The notes beneath the pieces are model-generated. The model saw only the letters and a list, made by a program, of their open reading frames with translations. It did not search any database and had not been told where the DNA came from. Shown in pieces: positions 16,532 to 25,136 of a stretch of DNA of 42,706 nucleotides (position 1 is the stretch's first letter; each line of letters begins with the position of its first letter). The DNA comes from Verrucomicrobiota bacterium (GTDB lineage Bacteria; Verrucomicrobiota; Verrucomicrobiia; Chthoniobacterales; Terrimicrobiaceae), in the NCBI GenBank assembly GCA_009886045.1, contig VFJO01000034.1:1-42706 (forward strand), in the 5' to 3' direction. Made by a program: the position numbers and the translations under genes.

Positions 16532-17541
16532 TACCCGAGAAGTTTGACGCGGGCGTCTTTCTCGCTCAAGCCGCCAGCCACAAGCATCGAAATGGCTTTC
16601 TCAATCACAGCATCTTTTTCTGTAAGAGCTGCATCTTTTTCTGTAAGAGCTGCATCTTTTTCTGTAAGAGCTGCATCTTTTTCTGTGAGAGCTGCATCTT
16701 TTTCTGAGAGGGCTGCGTCTTTTTTTGCAAGGGCCGCGTCTTTCTCCGCAATGGCAGCACTTTTTTCTGCGAGGGCGGCGTTTGTTTCCGCGACTAGGCG
16801 TTCCATGTCCTCGAGGTCTTCGAGGTAGTCGTCCTCGACCTCCATCGTCTCGCGCACATCGGGCTCGCTGATGGCTTTGATCAGGCGGCGGATGACTCCG
16901 TGGAATTTCTCCGGGTAGTCTTCCTCTCGGATGCTGAGCGTGTGGGCGTCAGAGGGATCTTTCTGGCTTTGGTCGAAGATGCCGAGCAAGGATTCCAGGT
17001 CATTTTGGCGGCGCTGCTTGAGGTGCGGAATCTGCACGATGATGCTGTCGTGGGTGAGGCTTTCGATGAAGTCCTCTTGGTGTGCAATTTGTTCACGCCC
17101 AGTGGCGTCAAGATACTGACGGACGACTCGGATCACTGGCGATTCAGTATGCTCGAGCGAATGCCCGAGCAGGTAAATGCTCAGGATCGGCATGGCGCGC
17201 AGCTCGCCATGGACCGTGTAGGAATTCTCCTTCGAGAGGTATTGCCGACCGAGATATTTGCGAAAGCGCATGATGTCGGACGCAAATTTTGCTTTCTGGA
17301 TTTCAATGATGACGAGCTTTTCTCCGCCGTTGGGAAGTGCGATACGGGCCGAGAAATCGATCCGGAACACGGTGACATTGCGCTGCTCGACATCGGTGCG
17401 GTGCTCGGTCGGACGAAATGTGAGCTCGACAATCTCCTCACCGATCATCGTTGAGAGAAAAAGCCGCGCTACCCGGTTGTCGTCCAGTAGGTATTTGAAC
17501 GCTCCGTCGTAAATTGGATTGGCGATGCGCGTGAGACCCAT
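16531..17541 (-). CDS. Rpn-family PD-(D/E)XK nuclease / putative transposase with heptad-repeat tail
   Basis: A 336-residue protein from the ATG at 17541; a TTG at 17577 would add 12 residues. Residues near 4-30 (RIANPIYDGAFKYLLDDNRVA) and the motif VFRIDFSARI...KLVIIEIQKAK match Rpn/TIGR01784-type proteins, with Asp and Glu-x-Gln-Lys as the nuclease core. Known members promote RecA-independent recombination and are often labelled transposases. The last 70 residues are a run of A-A-L-T-E-K-D heptads that should form a coiled coil, encoded by near-identical 21-bp repeats. The short tail (ISMLVAGGLSEKDARVKLLG) is also common in this family. Confidence 0.82.
   Translation of the reverse strand: MGLTRIANPIYDGAFKYLLDDNRVARLFLSTMIGEEIVELTFRPTEHRTDVEQRNVTVFRIDFSARIALPNGGEKLVIIEIQKAKFASDIMRFRKYLGRQYLSKENSYTVHGELRAMPILSIYLLGHSLEHTESPVIRVVRQYLDATGREQIAHQEDFIESLTHDSIIVQIPHLKQRRQNDLESLLGIFDQSQKDPSDAHTLSIREEDYPEKFHGVIRRLIKAISEPDVRETMEVEDDYLEDLEDMERLVAETNAALAEKSAAIAEKDAALAKKDAALSEKDAALTEKDAALTEKDAALTEKDAALTEKDAVIEKAISMLVAGGLSEKDARVKLLG
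16611..16778 (-). repeat. Eight tandem 21-bp units coding a coiled coil
   Basis: Units run 16611-16631, 16632-16652, 16653-16673 and so on. The first three are identical and the fourth differs by one base; the remaining four diverge progressively toward the catalytic domain. Each codes one heptad. The gradient of identity points to recent copying at the 3' end of the gene. Confidence 0.9.
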
Positions 17542-17668
17542 GGGGTTATTCTCGCCTACAAGAGATGGGCAGGTCAAGTCAAAGGACTCTCCAAAGAAGA
17601 GGCGCGCGGCGGATGTCCTGCGCAGCGGATGCGGAGGCGTACGGGATTGTTGCTATCGGACTTTGAGG

Positions 17669-17782
17669 TTAGCAGGCCACGCACCACAATGGCTCGCAGA
17701 TCGAGATGATAGCAGCATTCGCATTTCCAGCGAATGAGGTGAGTTCTGAGGCGAGAGCTAGAGCTAGAATAGTTTTTTTCAT
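17669..17782 (-). pseudogene. Signal-peptide remnant of a secreted protein (37 codons)
   Basis: The frame opens with ATG at 17782 and reads MKKTILALALASELTSFAG then NANAA, a good signal peptide with cleavage site, followed by only 13 residues before TAA. No mature domain follows in any frame. The AT-rich leader before it is like those of secreted-protein genes. It is probably the head of a lost secreted gene; a tiny secreted Cys-containing peptide (three Cys in the last nine residues) cannot be excluded. Confidence 0.45.
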
Positions 17783-17960
17783 GAGTTGGGGTTTTTTGAT
17801 TTTAGTTTTAGGGTTTTTGTTTAGGGGTGAGAGGCTTGTCTCTATGACCTACCGATTTTTGTAAAACCGAAACCAAGAAAAAAATCTCCAAAGCGCCGCT
17901 TCTAGCGTGGCAAGCGAGTGCATTAGGAACCGCAAGAGCATTTGAAAACCCAAAAACCCT

Positions 17961-17978
17961 AAAGACCTCATTGAGGCC
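17961..17978 (-). terminator. Probable Rho-independent terminator of smc
   Basis: On the minus strand GGCCTC-aat-GAGGTC (one G-T pair) is followed by TTTAGGGTTTTT. It lies 29 bp after the smc stop. The stem is short, so strength is uncertain. Confidence 0.45.
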
Positions 17979-18006
17979 AAAAAGGCGGCGTGAAAAAGAC
18001 CCCCAA

Positions 18007-21000
18007 TCAGGTGAGAATCGTCTCTTCTTGGAGTGTCTCAGGCTGCAGGCTCTCTGCGGCTTGGGCGATGGCGGCAGCTTCTTCGCTGGCAAGGTTTTCG
18101 GATTTGCCTAGGGCTTTGGCTACGCTTTCGGAGGACTTGGATTGGTCTTCCGTTTTGCCACTGAATTTGACACTCACGAGTTTGCTGACGCCGTGTTCCT
18201 CCATGGTGACGCCGTAAAGAAGATCGGCGCGGGAGATGGTGCGCTTGTTGTGAGTGATGGTCACGAACTGGCTCTGGCCAACGAAGCGGTCGAGGATTTT
18301 AATGAAACGCGTGATGTTCGATTCGTCGAGCGGGGCGTCCATTTCATCCAGCACGCAGAAAGGACTGGGTTTGACCATGTAGATGGCAAAAAGGAGCGAG
18401 ACGGCTGTCATGGTGCGCTCTCCGCCGGAGAGGAGGGTCACGCTCTGGAGCTGCTTACCGGGAGGCTTGGCGATGATCTCGATACCGCTTTCGAGCGGGT
18501 CGCTGTCATCGGTGAGCGTGAGGTTTGCACGGCCGCCGCCGAACAACTCGCTAAACATGAACTGGAAATTCTCCCGAATTTTTTCGAACGTCTCAGCAAA
18601 GAGGATCTTCGTGGTGTGGTTGATCTTTGAAATCACTTCCAAAAGTTCGGCTTTGGAGGTGACGAGGTCAGTATTTTGCTTTTCTAGGAAAATATATCTC
18701 TGTTCGAGTTCCTCGTATTCTTGGATCGCATCCAAATTCACTGGTCCCATCGAATCGATGCGTTCAGTGAGTTCGGCAACGTGCTCCTCGATGCGGTCCC
18801 ACGGGATGCCCTCGCCTTCGGCCGGGATAGGCTCGGCGGGTTGTTCAAGCTCCTCAGCGGACTCGGAAACGCTCGTATCACCTTCCGCAGATTCAGGTTT
18901 CTGCTTGTTGCGTTCGCGAAGCGCAACGATGAGCGAGTAGGTGTCCGGCTCAAAGGCCTCGAGATCGAGTTGGTAGCGTTGAGAAATGTGACTGCGGATA
19001 TTTTCCTTTCGCATTTCAGTCTGAGCGGCTTTGACCTCGATGCGACTGCGCTGATCCTGAAGATTGGCGAGCTGTTGGCGGGCGGAGCGAAGTGCGGATT
19101 CGATCGCATCGGCGCTTTCGCTCACCTCGGAGCGTTGCGCAAGCAGGGCGCTCAGCCGGGATTCCTCGGATTCCAGCTCGCTGCGCCACTCGCCAATGGA
19201 AATTTCGAGCGAGGCGTTTTCGGCAGCAAGGGATTCGATACGATTTTCGTAATTTGAAATATCGAGCCGGCGGGCGTCGAGGAGCTCGGTGAGCTCGATG
19301 ATGCGGGCCGCCATGGGGCCTCGTTGGCGGTGGAGGCCGTCCTGCTGCTGGCGCTCCGTGGCTACGCGAACTCGGATTTCGTTGAGCGAATCCGAGGCAG
19401 AGCTTTCCTTCTCACGAATCACTTGAATGCGAGTCTCGGATTCGCTGCGAGCGGAACGGAGCGAGTCAATGGCGCACGTGGATTCCGCAATGCGGCTGTC
19501 GAGCTCGCTGAGCTGCGCGAGACTGCCTCGCAGTCCCTCTTCGATGCTCACCACTTCACGCTGAAATGAGGCACGCTTGGCTTCAATATCTGCAAACTGG
19601 CGCTCGGCATGGCGCCGCTCGTTGTCGATGGACGCCGTTTCGATCTGCGCAACCTGCATGGCCTCGCGCGCCTGCTTGAGGCGGTCAGTCGCCTGATCCA
19701 TCGCCGCAGCCGCAGTCGCACGAACCGCAGCGAGGGATTCGATGCGCGAGGTGGCATCGGCAAGCGAGGCATCGAGTTCTGCGATGCGAATCTTTCTTTG
19801 GAGAGTGGACTGACCGGCATTCTCGCCAGACTGACCGCCGTGAATGATGCCCGCATGGCTAATGAATCCTCCATCCAGCGAGGCAAAGGCAAAGGAGGGA
19901 TTTTCCGAACGCAGGCGGAGAGCGACCTCGAGACTCTCCACAATGAGAACGTCGCGCAGCAGTTGGCGCGCGAGATGAGCGCTTTCGTCATCTCCGGTAA
20001 CGCAATCACTCGCACGGCCAAAGACGCCGAAGGGGATTTCTCGGAGAGGCGCAGGTGATGGGGCAATCCAATCGGAAGGAATCACTGCGGCACGGCCGAG
20101 TTTTTTTCCACTGAGGATCGCCATGGCGGATTCCGCCACGCCGGGGTCTTTGAAAATAACAACCTGCAGCGCGGAGCCGAGTGCCGCTTCCACCGCAGGA
20201 ATGAGGCGTTCCTCGACCTGAATGTGCTGAGCGAGGGTCCCTTTGATGGCACTTTGAAAAAACTCGGGATTGTCGAGCCCCTTGAGGATGGCCTGAGTGC
20301 CCTCATCGAGTCCCTCACCTTGCTCCTGAAGCTGACGCAAAACCTCGAGGCGCGATTCGATACCTGCAGCTTCTTTGCCGGCAGTGTTGAGGATCGCCTC
20401 GGTGTTCTGGCGCTCATTTTGGGCATTTTCGTGATCCGTGATGGATGAAGCCGTCTCCGATTGGGCGTATTCCAAAGCGAGATGAGCGGCATCCGAGCGT
20501 CGTTTCAAATCCTCGAGATTTGCGGAAATTTCCCCGCCTGAACGCGTGGCGGTGTCGATTTCGTTTTGGAGAAGATGGAGCCGTGTTTCGCCCGATTCAC
20601 GACGCCCGGTGGCGGCGGAAATCTCCCCACGGAGTGAGTTGAGGCGTGCCTCCGCGTTTGAAAGTTCGGCTCCCTGAGAGGCAAGCTCGCGTTCCGCTGA
20701 GATGCGTTCCTCCCGCACAGAGCTGAGACGGGCTGAGTATTCGTCAAGCGTCTCCTGGTGTGTACGAAGGCTCTCGATCATTTGCTGGAGCAGGCTGTCG
20801 GTCTGCTCGATCTGCTCTTGCTGGGTGCGGATTTTTTCCTCTGCTTGGCTGATATCCAAGCGGTGACGGTCAATGAGGGCGGAGGCTTCGGAACTGCGTT
20901 CGTGATTCGTTCCAATGCGGTTCTCTGCAGAAAAAATCCGGTTACGGAGGGTCTGCATCCCATCACGGATCGTTCCAGCCTCGGCCTCGAGCTCCTGCAA

Positions 21001-21825
21001 ACGCTGGCGGAAGTCGGAGAGCTCGGATTCCTGCTGGGAGATTTCCACCTCGTGGATTTGGCGCGCTTCCTCACCTTGGTTTGATTGGGAGCGAAGCGTC
21101 TCGAGTTCAGTCGAGAGCTGACGGTAATTCTTGTGCGAGATGTGGGTGTCGAAAACCCGGAGGTCGGAGAGAATCGACTGATAGCGGCGAGCTTTGGCCG
21201 CTTGGCGTTGCAGCGAGCCGATCTGGCGCTTCACCTCCTTGATGATGTCCTGCACCCGGACGAGGTTTGATTCCGTGTATTCGAGCTTGCGGAGGGCCTC
21301 TTTTTTCTGAGCCTTGAATTTCGTGATACCTGCAGCCTCCTCAAAAATGGCACGGCGGTCCTCTGGGCGGTTGCTCAGAATCTGATCAATCTTGCCCTGC
21401 TCCATGATCGAATAAGCGCTGCGACCCACGCCAGTATCCATGAAGAGTTGGTGAATATCACGCAGTCGGCAGGCCGTTTTGTTGATGAAATACTCGCTCT
21501 TGCCGTCGCGATAGACTCGGCGCGTGATGCGCACTTCGTTCCACTCGGTGCCGAGTTCTTTTTCGCATTCGGCAAAAGTCATCGAGACCTCGGCCATGCC
21601 CAGCGCCGGGCGACTATCGGTGCCGCTGAAAATGACATCCGACATCTCGCCACCGCGAAGGGCCTTGGCGGATTGTTCGCCGAGCACCCAACGAATCGCA
21701 TCGAGCACATTCGATTTGCCGCATCCATTGGGACCAACCACGGCCGTGACGCCTCGGTGAAAATTTAGGACGGTTTTTGAAGCGAAGGATTTGAAGCCGA
21801 TGATTTCCAGAGATTGCAGATACAT
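18007..21825 (-). CDS. smc: Chromosome partition protein SMC
   Basis: A 1272-residue ATPase of the bacterial condensin that organises and separates chromosomes with ScpA and ScpB. The N-terminal head has MYLQSLEIIGFKSFA and Walker A GPNGCGKSN (residues 32-40). Long coiled-coil arms flank a hinge at about residues 500-660 (GTLAQHIQVEERLIPAVEAA, ISHAGIIHGGQSGE). The C-terminal head has the signature LLSGGERTMTAVSL near residue 1130 and Walker B PFCVLDEMDAPLDE near 1160. About 60 extra Ser/Glu/Ala-rich residues follow the head, making it somewhat longer than most bacterial SMCs. scpA/scpB are not adjacent. Confidence 0.97.
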   Translation of the reverse strand: MYLQSLEIIGFKSFASKTVLNFHRGVTAVVGPNGCGKSNVLDAIRWVLGEQSAKALRGGEMSDVIFSGTDSRPALGMAEVSMTFAECEKELGTEWNEVRITRRVYRDGKSEYFINKTACRLRDIHQLFMDTGVGRSAYSIMEQGKIDQILSNRPEDRRAIFEEAAGITKFKAQKKEALRKLEYTESNLVRVQDIIKEVKRQIGSLQRQAAKARRYQSILSDLRVFDTHISHKNYRQLSTELETLRSQSNQGEEARQIHEVEISQQESELSDFRQRLQELEAEAGTIRDGMQTLRNRIFSAENRIGTNHERSSEASALIDRHRLDISQAEEKIRTQQEQIEQTDSLLQQMIESLRTHQETLDEYSARLSSVREERISAERELASQGAELSNAEARLNSLRGEISAATGRRESGETRLHLLQNEIDTATRSGGEISANLEDLKRRSDAAHLALEYAQSETASSITDHENAQNERQNTEAILNTAGKEAAGIESRLEVLRQLQEQGEGLDEGTQAILKGLDNPEFFQSAIKGTLAQHIQVEERLIPAVEAALGSALQVVIFKDPGVAESAMAILSGKKLGRAAVIPSDWIAPSPAPLREIPFGVFGRASDCVTGDDESAHLARQLLRDVLIVESLEVALRLRSENPSFAFASLDGGFISHAGIIHGGQSGENAGQSTLQRKIRIAELDASLADATSRIESLAAVRATAAAAMDQATDRLKQAREAMQVAQIETASIDNERRHAERQFADIEAKRASFQREVVSIEEGLRGSLAQLSELDSRIAESTCAIDSLRSARSESETRIQVIREKESSASDSLNEIRVRVATERQQQDGLHRQRGPMAARIIELTELLDARRLDISNYENRIESLAAENASLEISIGEWRSELESEESRLSALLAQRSEVSESADAIESALRSARQQLANLQDQRSRIEVKAAQTEMRKENIRSHISQRYQLDLEAFEPDTYSLIVALRERNKQKPESAEGDTSVSESAEELEQPAEPIPAEGEGIPWDRIEEHVAELTERIDSMGPVNLDAIQEYEELEQRYIFLEKQNTDLVTSKAELLEVISKINHTTKILFAETFEKIRENFQFMFSELFGGGRANLTLTDDSDPLESGIEIIAKPPGKQLQSVTLLSGGERTMTAVSLLFAIYMVKPSPFCVLDEMDAPLDESNITRFIKILDRFVGQSQFVTITHNKRTISRADLLYGVTMEEHGVSKLVSVKFSGKTEDQSKSSESVAKALGKSENLASEEAAAIAQAAESLQPETLQEETILT

Positions 21826-21893
21826 GGGAGATCAGTTAAGAATTCCAAGATCCTAAAAATGCCGCGCCGGTTCGCAAGGAAAAAATACTACAT

Positions 21894-21912
21894 CCTGTGC
21901 AGCTTGCGCAGG
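21894..21912. other. Hairpin in the smc / M20 peptidase divergent spacer
   Basis: CCTGTGC-agctt-GCGCAGG forms a 7-bp stem with one G-T pair within the 113-bp gap between two divergent starts. It could be a shared operator or a 5' leader hairpin of the peptidase transcript. A TATATATA run follows it, 20 bp before the peptidase start. Confidence 0.25.
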
Positions 21913-21938
21913 TCCACCACTATATATAGCTTTTTCCC

Positions 21939-23267
21939 ATGAATGATCCCCGAGTTGCCGAGTTACTTGAATTTGTCCGAATCCCCAGCGTTTCAGCCCA
22001 ATCCGAACACGCAGGCGATATGGAACGCTGCGCCGACTGGCTCGTTTCCAAGCTCCTGAGGATGGGCCTAGACGTCCGCAAAGAGAAAACGCCAGGGAAT
22101 CCCGTGGTGTTGGGAAAAACGGCACGCGATCCGGCTAAAAAAACCGTGCTCATTTATGGACACTACGATGTGCAACCACCCGAGCCTCTCGAGCTGTGGA
22201 CAACGCCCCCATTCGACCCCGAGATTCGAGATGGGCGGGTCTATGGTCGGGGAGCCTCGGACAACAAGGGACAGATCCTCGCGCACATCCTCGGAGTTGA
22301 AGAAGCCCTTTCCGAGGGTCCATTGCCAGTCAACGTGATTTTTCTCATTGAGGGTGAGGAAGAAGTCGGCAGCGCCCATCTGGCAGAGTTTATGGAAAAG
22401 CACCGCGCGGAACTTGCCTGCGACGCCATTGCGATTTCAGACACTGGCATGGCAGCCGAGGGCCACCCCACGTTGAGCTACGCCTTAAGGGGCATCGCAG
22501 CCATGGAGGTGCGGGTTTATGGCCCCTCGCATGATTTGCACTCAGGCATCTATGGCGGCGCCGTGGCAAATCCGGCCACAGCAGCGGCGCGCCTCATTGC
22601 AAGCCTGCACGATTCCACAGGCCGCGTAGCGATCGATGGCTTTTATGACGCTGTACAGCCCATGCAAGATTGGGAGCGAATTGCGGCAACCGAGTCTCCC
22701 CTCAGCGACGCAGCCATTGCTGAGCAGGCTGGAGTCACAGAACTTTTCGGCGAATCAGGCTACTCCGCAGTCGAACGCATCGGCGCTCGCCCCACCGCCG
22801 AAATCAATGGAATCGGCAGCGGGTATCAAGGCGAGGGCAGTAAAACCGTCCTGCCAGCGGAGGCCACTTTCAAGATCACGTTCCGCCTCGTGGCGAACCA
22901 AAAGCCCGAGACGATCCTGGCGCTCGCACGTCAACATTTTGAAAAACTCTGCCCGCCGGGAATCCGCCTGGAGATCATGGATGGACATGGCGGAGAGCCG
23001 TTTTTTTTAAACCCCCGTGGCTCCCAAGGCGCAGCAGCCTGCCGTGCCTTGGAATCGGTCTTTGGGAAAAAGCCTGCCCTCACCCGCGAAGGAGGATCCA
23101 TTCCAATCTTGGCCGATTTCGAAAAAATCCTCGGGCATACCGCATTGCTGCTGGCTCTGGCATCCCCCGACTGCCGTGCCCACTCGCCCAATGAGAATTT
23201 CCCGGTGGAAAATTTCCTCACCGGTATCCGGCTAAATAAAGCGCTCCTCCGCGAGTTGGCTGGTTAA
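21939..23267 (+). CDS. M20-family dipeptidase
   Basis: A 442-residue cytoplasmic di-zinc peptidase related to carnosinase-type enzymes. Motifs: LIYGHYDVQPPEPLELW (zinc His and Asp), GRGASDNKGQILAHI (bridging Asp), FLIEGEEEVGSAHL (catalytic and zinc Glu), ISDTGMAAEGHPTLSYALRG (zinc Asp), and the C-terminal AHSPNENFPVENFLTG (zinc His). The lid domain (HDLHSGIYGGAVANP) is complete. It probably hydrolyses dipeptides or N-acyl amino acids. Its stop overlaps the stop of the convergent gene by 3 bases. Confidence 0.92.
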   Translation: MNDPRVAELLEFVRIPSVSAQSEHAGDMERCADWLVSKLLRMGLDVRKEKTPGNPVVLGKTARDPAKKTVLIYGHYDVQPPEPLELWTTPPFDPEIRDGRVYGRGASDNKGQILAHILGVEEALSEGPLPVNVIFLIEGEEEVGSAHLAEFMEKHRAELACDAIAISDTGMAAEGHPTLSYALRGIAAMEVRVYGPSHDLHSGIYGGAVANPATAAARLIASLHDSTGRVAIDGFYDAVQPMQDWERIAATESPLSDAAIAEQAGVTELFGESGYSAVERIGARPTAEINGIGSGYQGEGSKTVLPAEATFKITFRLVANQKPETILALARQHFEKLCPPGIRLEIMDGHGGEPFFLNPRGSQGAAACRALESVFGKKPALTREGGSIPILADFEKILGHTALLLALASPDCRAHSPNENFPVENFLTGIRLNKALLRELAG

Positions 23268-23887
23268 AAGTGCCACATCTTGCCGTTGGCGGCATCGATG
23301 AAAACCTGCGGGCTGTGGAAATAGGATTTGGGGGGATTCGGCAGCGGGCCGTCGTCTAGGACGGGAAGTGTTTTTCCAATGGTAGCATCCCAAGGCTGAC
23401 TCTTGGCGATGTTCACAGGTGTACCCGTTGGCACAATGGCGAAGACCTCCTTGGCCGCAATCAGCGGCATGCGCACGCATCCGCGAGTCGCAGGGTGCGG
23501 CTTCATAAATCCCCAGTGGATGCCGTATGCAGACTTGAATTCCATCCAGTAAGGCATGGGATATCCGGCATCGGGTTGGCTTACCCGCCGGCGCTGGGCT
23601 TGCTTCGAGTAAATGGTAAAATCACCCTGAGGTGTCGGAGTGGACGGCGTGCCTACGGTGACCGGGGTGGCAAGGAGAACGTCATCGCCCTCGACCACGT
23701 AAAGACGCTGGGCGCCAGTACTGATCTTCACCTTAACAGCAGATTTGTTTTTAGGTGCCTTGTCTGGCGGATCAAATTTGAAGGAATGGGAGTGGGTAGC
23801 GATTTTGAGTGTTTCGCATCCGGTCAGCCCGAGAAGTGTCGAGACGGCCACAGCTGCGATCAAAATTTGGAAATTGGATTTACACAT
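23264..23887 (-). CDS. L,D-transpeptidase (YkuD) lipoprotein
   Basis: A 207-residue lipoprotein: signal FQILIAAVAVSTLLG and lipobox LTGC (Cys at residue 24). The YkuD domain spans about residues 50-155: VKVKISTGAQRLYVVEGD, VGTPSTPTPQGDFTIYS, PYWMEFKSAYGIHWGFM and ATRGCVRMP with the catalytic Cys and preceding His. Here Arg stands where many members have His (SHGC), which is an accepted variant. A 50-residue tail without clear fold follows. It is the second YkuD protein in the window and is not closely similar to the one at 13899-14558, so they are separate paralogues. Convergent with the M20 peptidase gene. Confidence 0.88.
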   Translation of the reverse strand: MCKSNFQILIAAVAVSTLLGLTGCETLKIATHSHSFKFDPPDKAPKNKSAVKVKISTGAQRLYVVEGDDVLLATPVTVGTPSTPTPQGDFTIYSKQAQRRRVSQPDAGYPMPYWMEFKSAYGIHWGFMKPHPATRGCVRMPLIAAKEVFAIVPTGTPVNIAKSQPWDATIGKTLPVLDDGPLPNPPKSYFHSPQVFIDAANGKMWHF

Positions 23888-23924
23888 GGTTGAAAGGTGT
23901 ATGAAACGATAAAGCCCGCTGCCG

Positions 23925-24395
23925 TCAAGCCCTTGGAAAGTCCCGAGGGATACTCAACCGAGGCCCCGCGCCGGGAGACCATGGATTGATGCGAAACTCC
24001 GAAGCCTCGATTTTATGTCGCCACTCGGTGCAAACGTCAGAGACATCGTCGACTTGGAGCCCCATGTGGAAAGGAGCAAAGGGCGAGATATTTTTGATGC
24101 CCAGTGCAAGGAGCCTCGAGGCGGGATGCAGTCTGCGCCCATCGGTCGGGTGGTTCGGGCGGGCATGTTGTTTTTTTAAATGAACGAACGCCCCGGAGAT
24201 TTGGATGAGGCCTTTAAAATAAAAATAGTTTGTGTCGCGGCACTGCAGCCAGAGGGACTCCAGAACATCGTGCGCTTCATAGTAGTCTTCCCGGTTGAAG
24301 CACTCGAAGAAGCCTGCATAGCAAGGGTGGTAGGTGCCTTCGGGGGGAACTTCGAGCGATTCGAGCAGAGTGGATATGCGTTCGTGTTTCGGCAT
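23925..24395 (-). CDS. DUF309 family protein
   Basis: A 156-residue soluble protein. It carries the DUF309 signature at residues 27-60: FFECFNREDYYEAHDVLESL then WLQCRD, FYFKGLIQISGAFVHLKK. Members are small helical proteins of unknown function with conserved Glu, His and Trp that may bind metal. The start codon is the ATG at 24395, 5 bp after the stop of the peptidoglycan-binding gene, so these two are co-transcribed. Confidence 0.82.
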   Translation of the reverse strand: MPKHERISTLLESLEVPPEGTYHPCYAGFFECFNREDYYEAHDVLESLWLQCRDTNYFYFKGLIQISGAFVHLKKQHARPNHPTDGRRLHPASRLLALGIKNISPFAPFHMGLQVDDVSDVCTEWRHKIEASEFRINPWSPGAGPRLSIPRDFPRA

Positions 24396-24399
24396 GGAG

Positions 24400-24911
24400 T
24401 CAATTCGTGGTCAGGCCTAAACTGGCTAATGTGCGAGCATCGAGTTTTCCGGTTTGAGAGAGTTCGTTGGCAAGCTGCCATTCCATAATCGCACTGGTCA
24501 GCGCCAAGCTCGGCATGCCGTTATGCGGCCCGGCATAAAACCCCGATCCAGCAAGCACACGCTGAATGCTGCGTATCGCTGCAACCTGAGTGGCGGCATC
24601 ATTGCCTTCAAGCGCCCCACCCTCAAAAAGAGCACTGATTTTTTTGTAATCCTGCACGGGCGGCGGGGCCTTTACTTCGAGGGCCTCCAAAGTTTGCTGA
24701 TTGAGGGAGCCCGTGACCTTGAGTTTTTGAGAAATCTGAAACCTGCGGATCGCTGCACTCGTCATGCTTCCAAGCGAGCCTCCACATTGGCATGATAATA
24801 TCCCAGCGCGGCGAGCTTCGACTGCGCGGCACGGGTCGTCTCATCGGCCTGCAACACAGTAGAAAAGACCAAGGAAAACCAAAAAAGATTTTTGAGCGCG
24901 GCAAAAGGCAT
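24400..24911 (-). pseudogene. Secreted peptidoglycan-binding-like protein split by a frameshift
   Basis: From the ATG at 24911 a frame codes a signal peptide (MPFAALKNLFWFSLVFSTVL, then QA) and RAAQSKLAALGYYHANVEAR before a TGA at 24762-24764. From 24765 a second frame, overlapping by 4 bp (ATGA), continues MTSAAIRRFQISQKLKVTGS and LNQQTLEALE. Together these two pieces make one peptidoglycan-binding type 1 domain (LxxLGYY ... TxxAIxxFQ ... GxLxxxTL), so the gene needs a -1 shift at the junction. A second, weaker copy of the fold (IQRVLAGSGFYAGPHNGM, LTSAIMEWQLANELSQTGKL) follows. The alternatives are an inactivating indel, a sequencing error or a recoding site; no classical slippery heptamer is present. 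Confidence 0.65.
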
Positions 24912-25136
24912 GACTTCAATCATAGTTCACCCAAAGCGACGCAAACATGAAGCACGAAGATTTTCCGGGGAACGATGGAGGCCGCCTACCGCGTCATTGC
25001 AGATAATTGGGGGACATTTTCTATTCTCATAAAATTTCTTTGATCGAGGTGACTCAGAATAAAATTTGCGGTTTTTCAAAAATGCGGTGGACGCGACCTC
25101 TTGCCTTCGTCACGTTGCTGAGCTTTTCAAAATCGG

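Noticed and set aside
16391-16828. Plus-strand frame with repeated SFSVRAA units
   Set aside because: It is the reverse reading of the heptad repeat of the Rpn-family gene, whose catalytic domain is on the minus strand.
23264-23887. Broken active site in the second L,D-transpeptidase (TRGC instead of SHGC)
   Set aside because: The Cys, following Arg and the upstream His are present, and Ser/Thr-x-Gly-Cys with Arg at x is a normal variant of the family.
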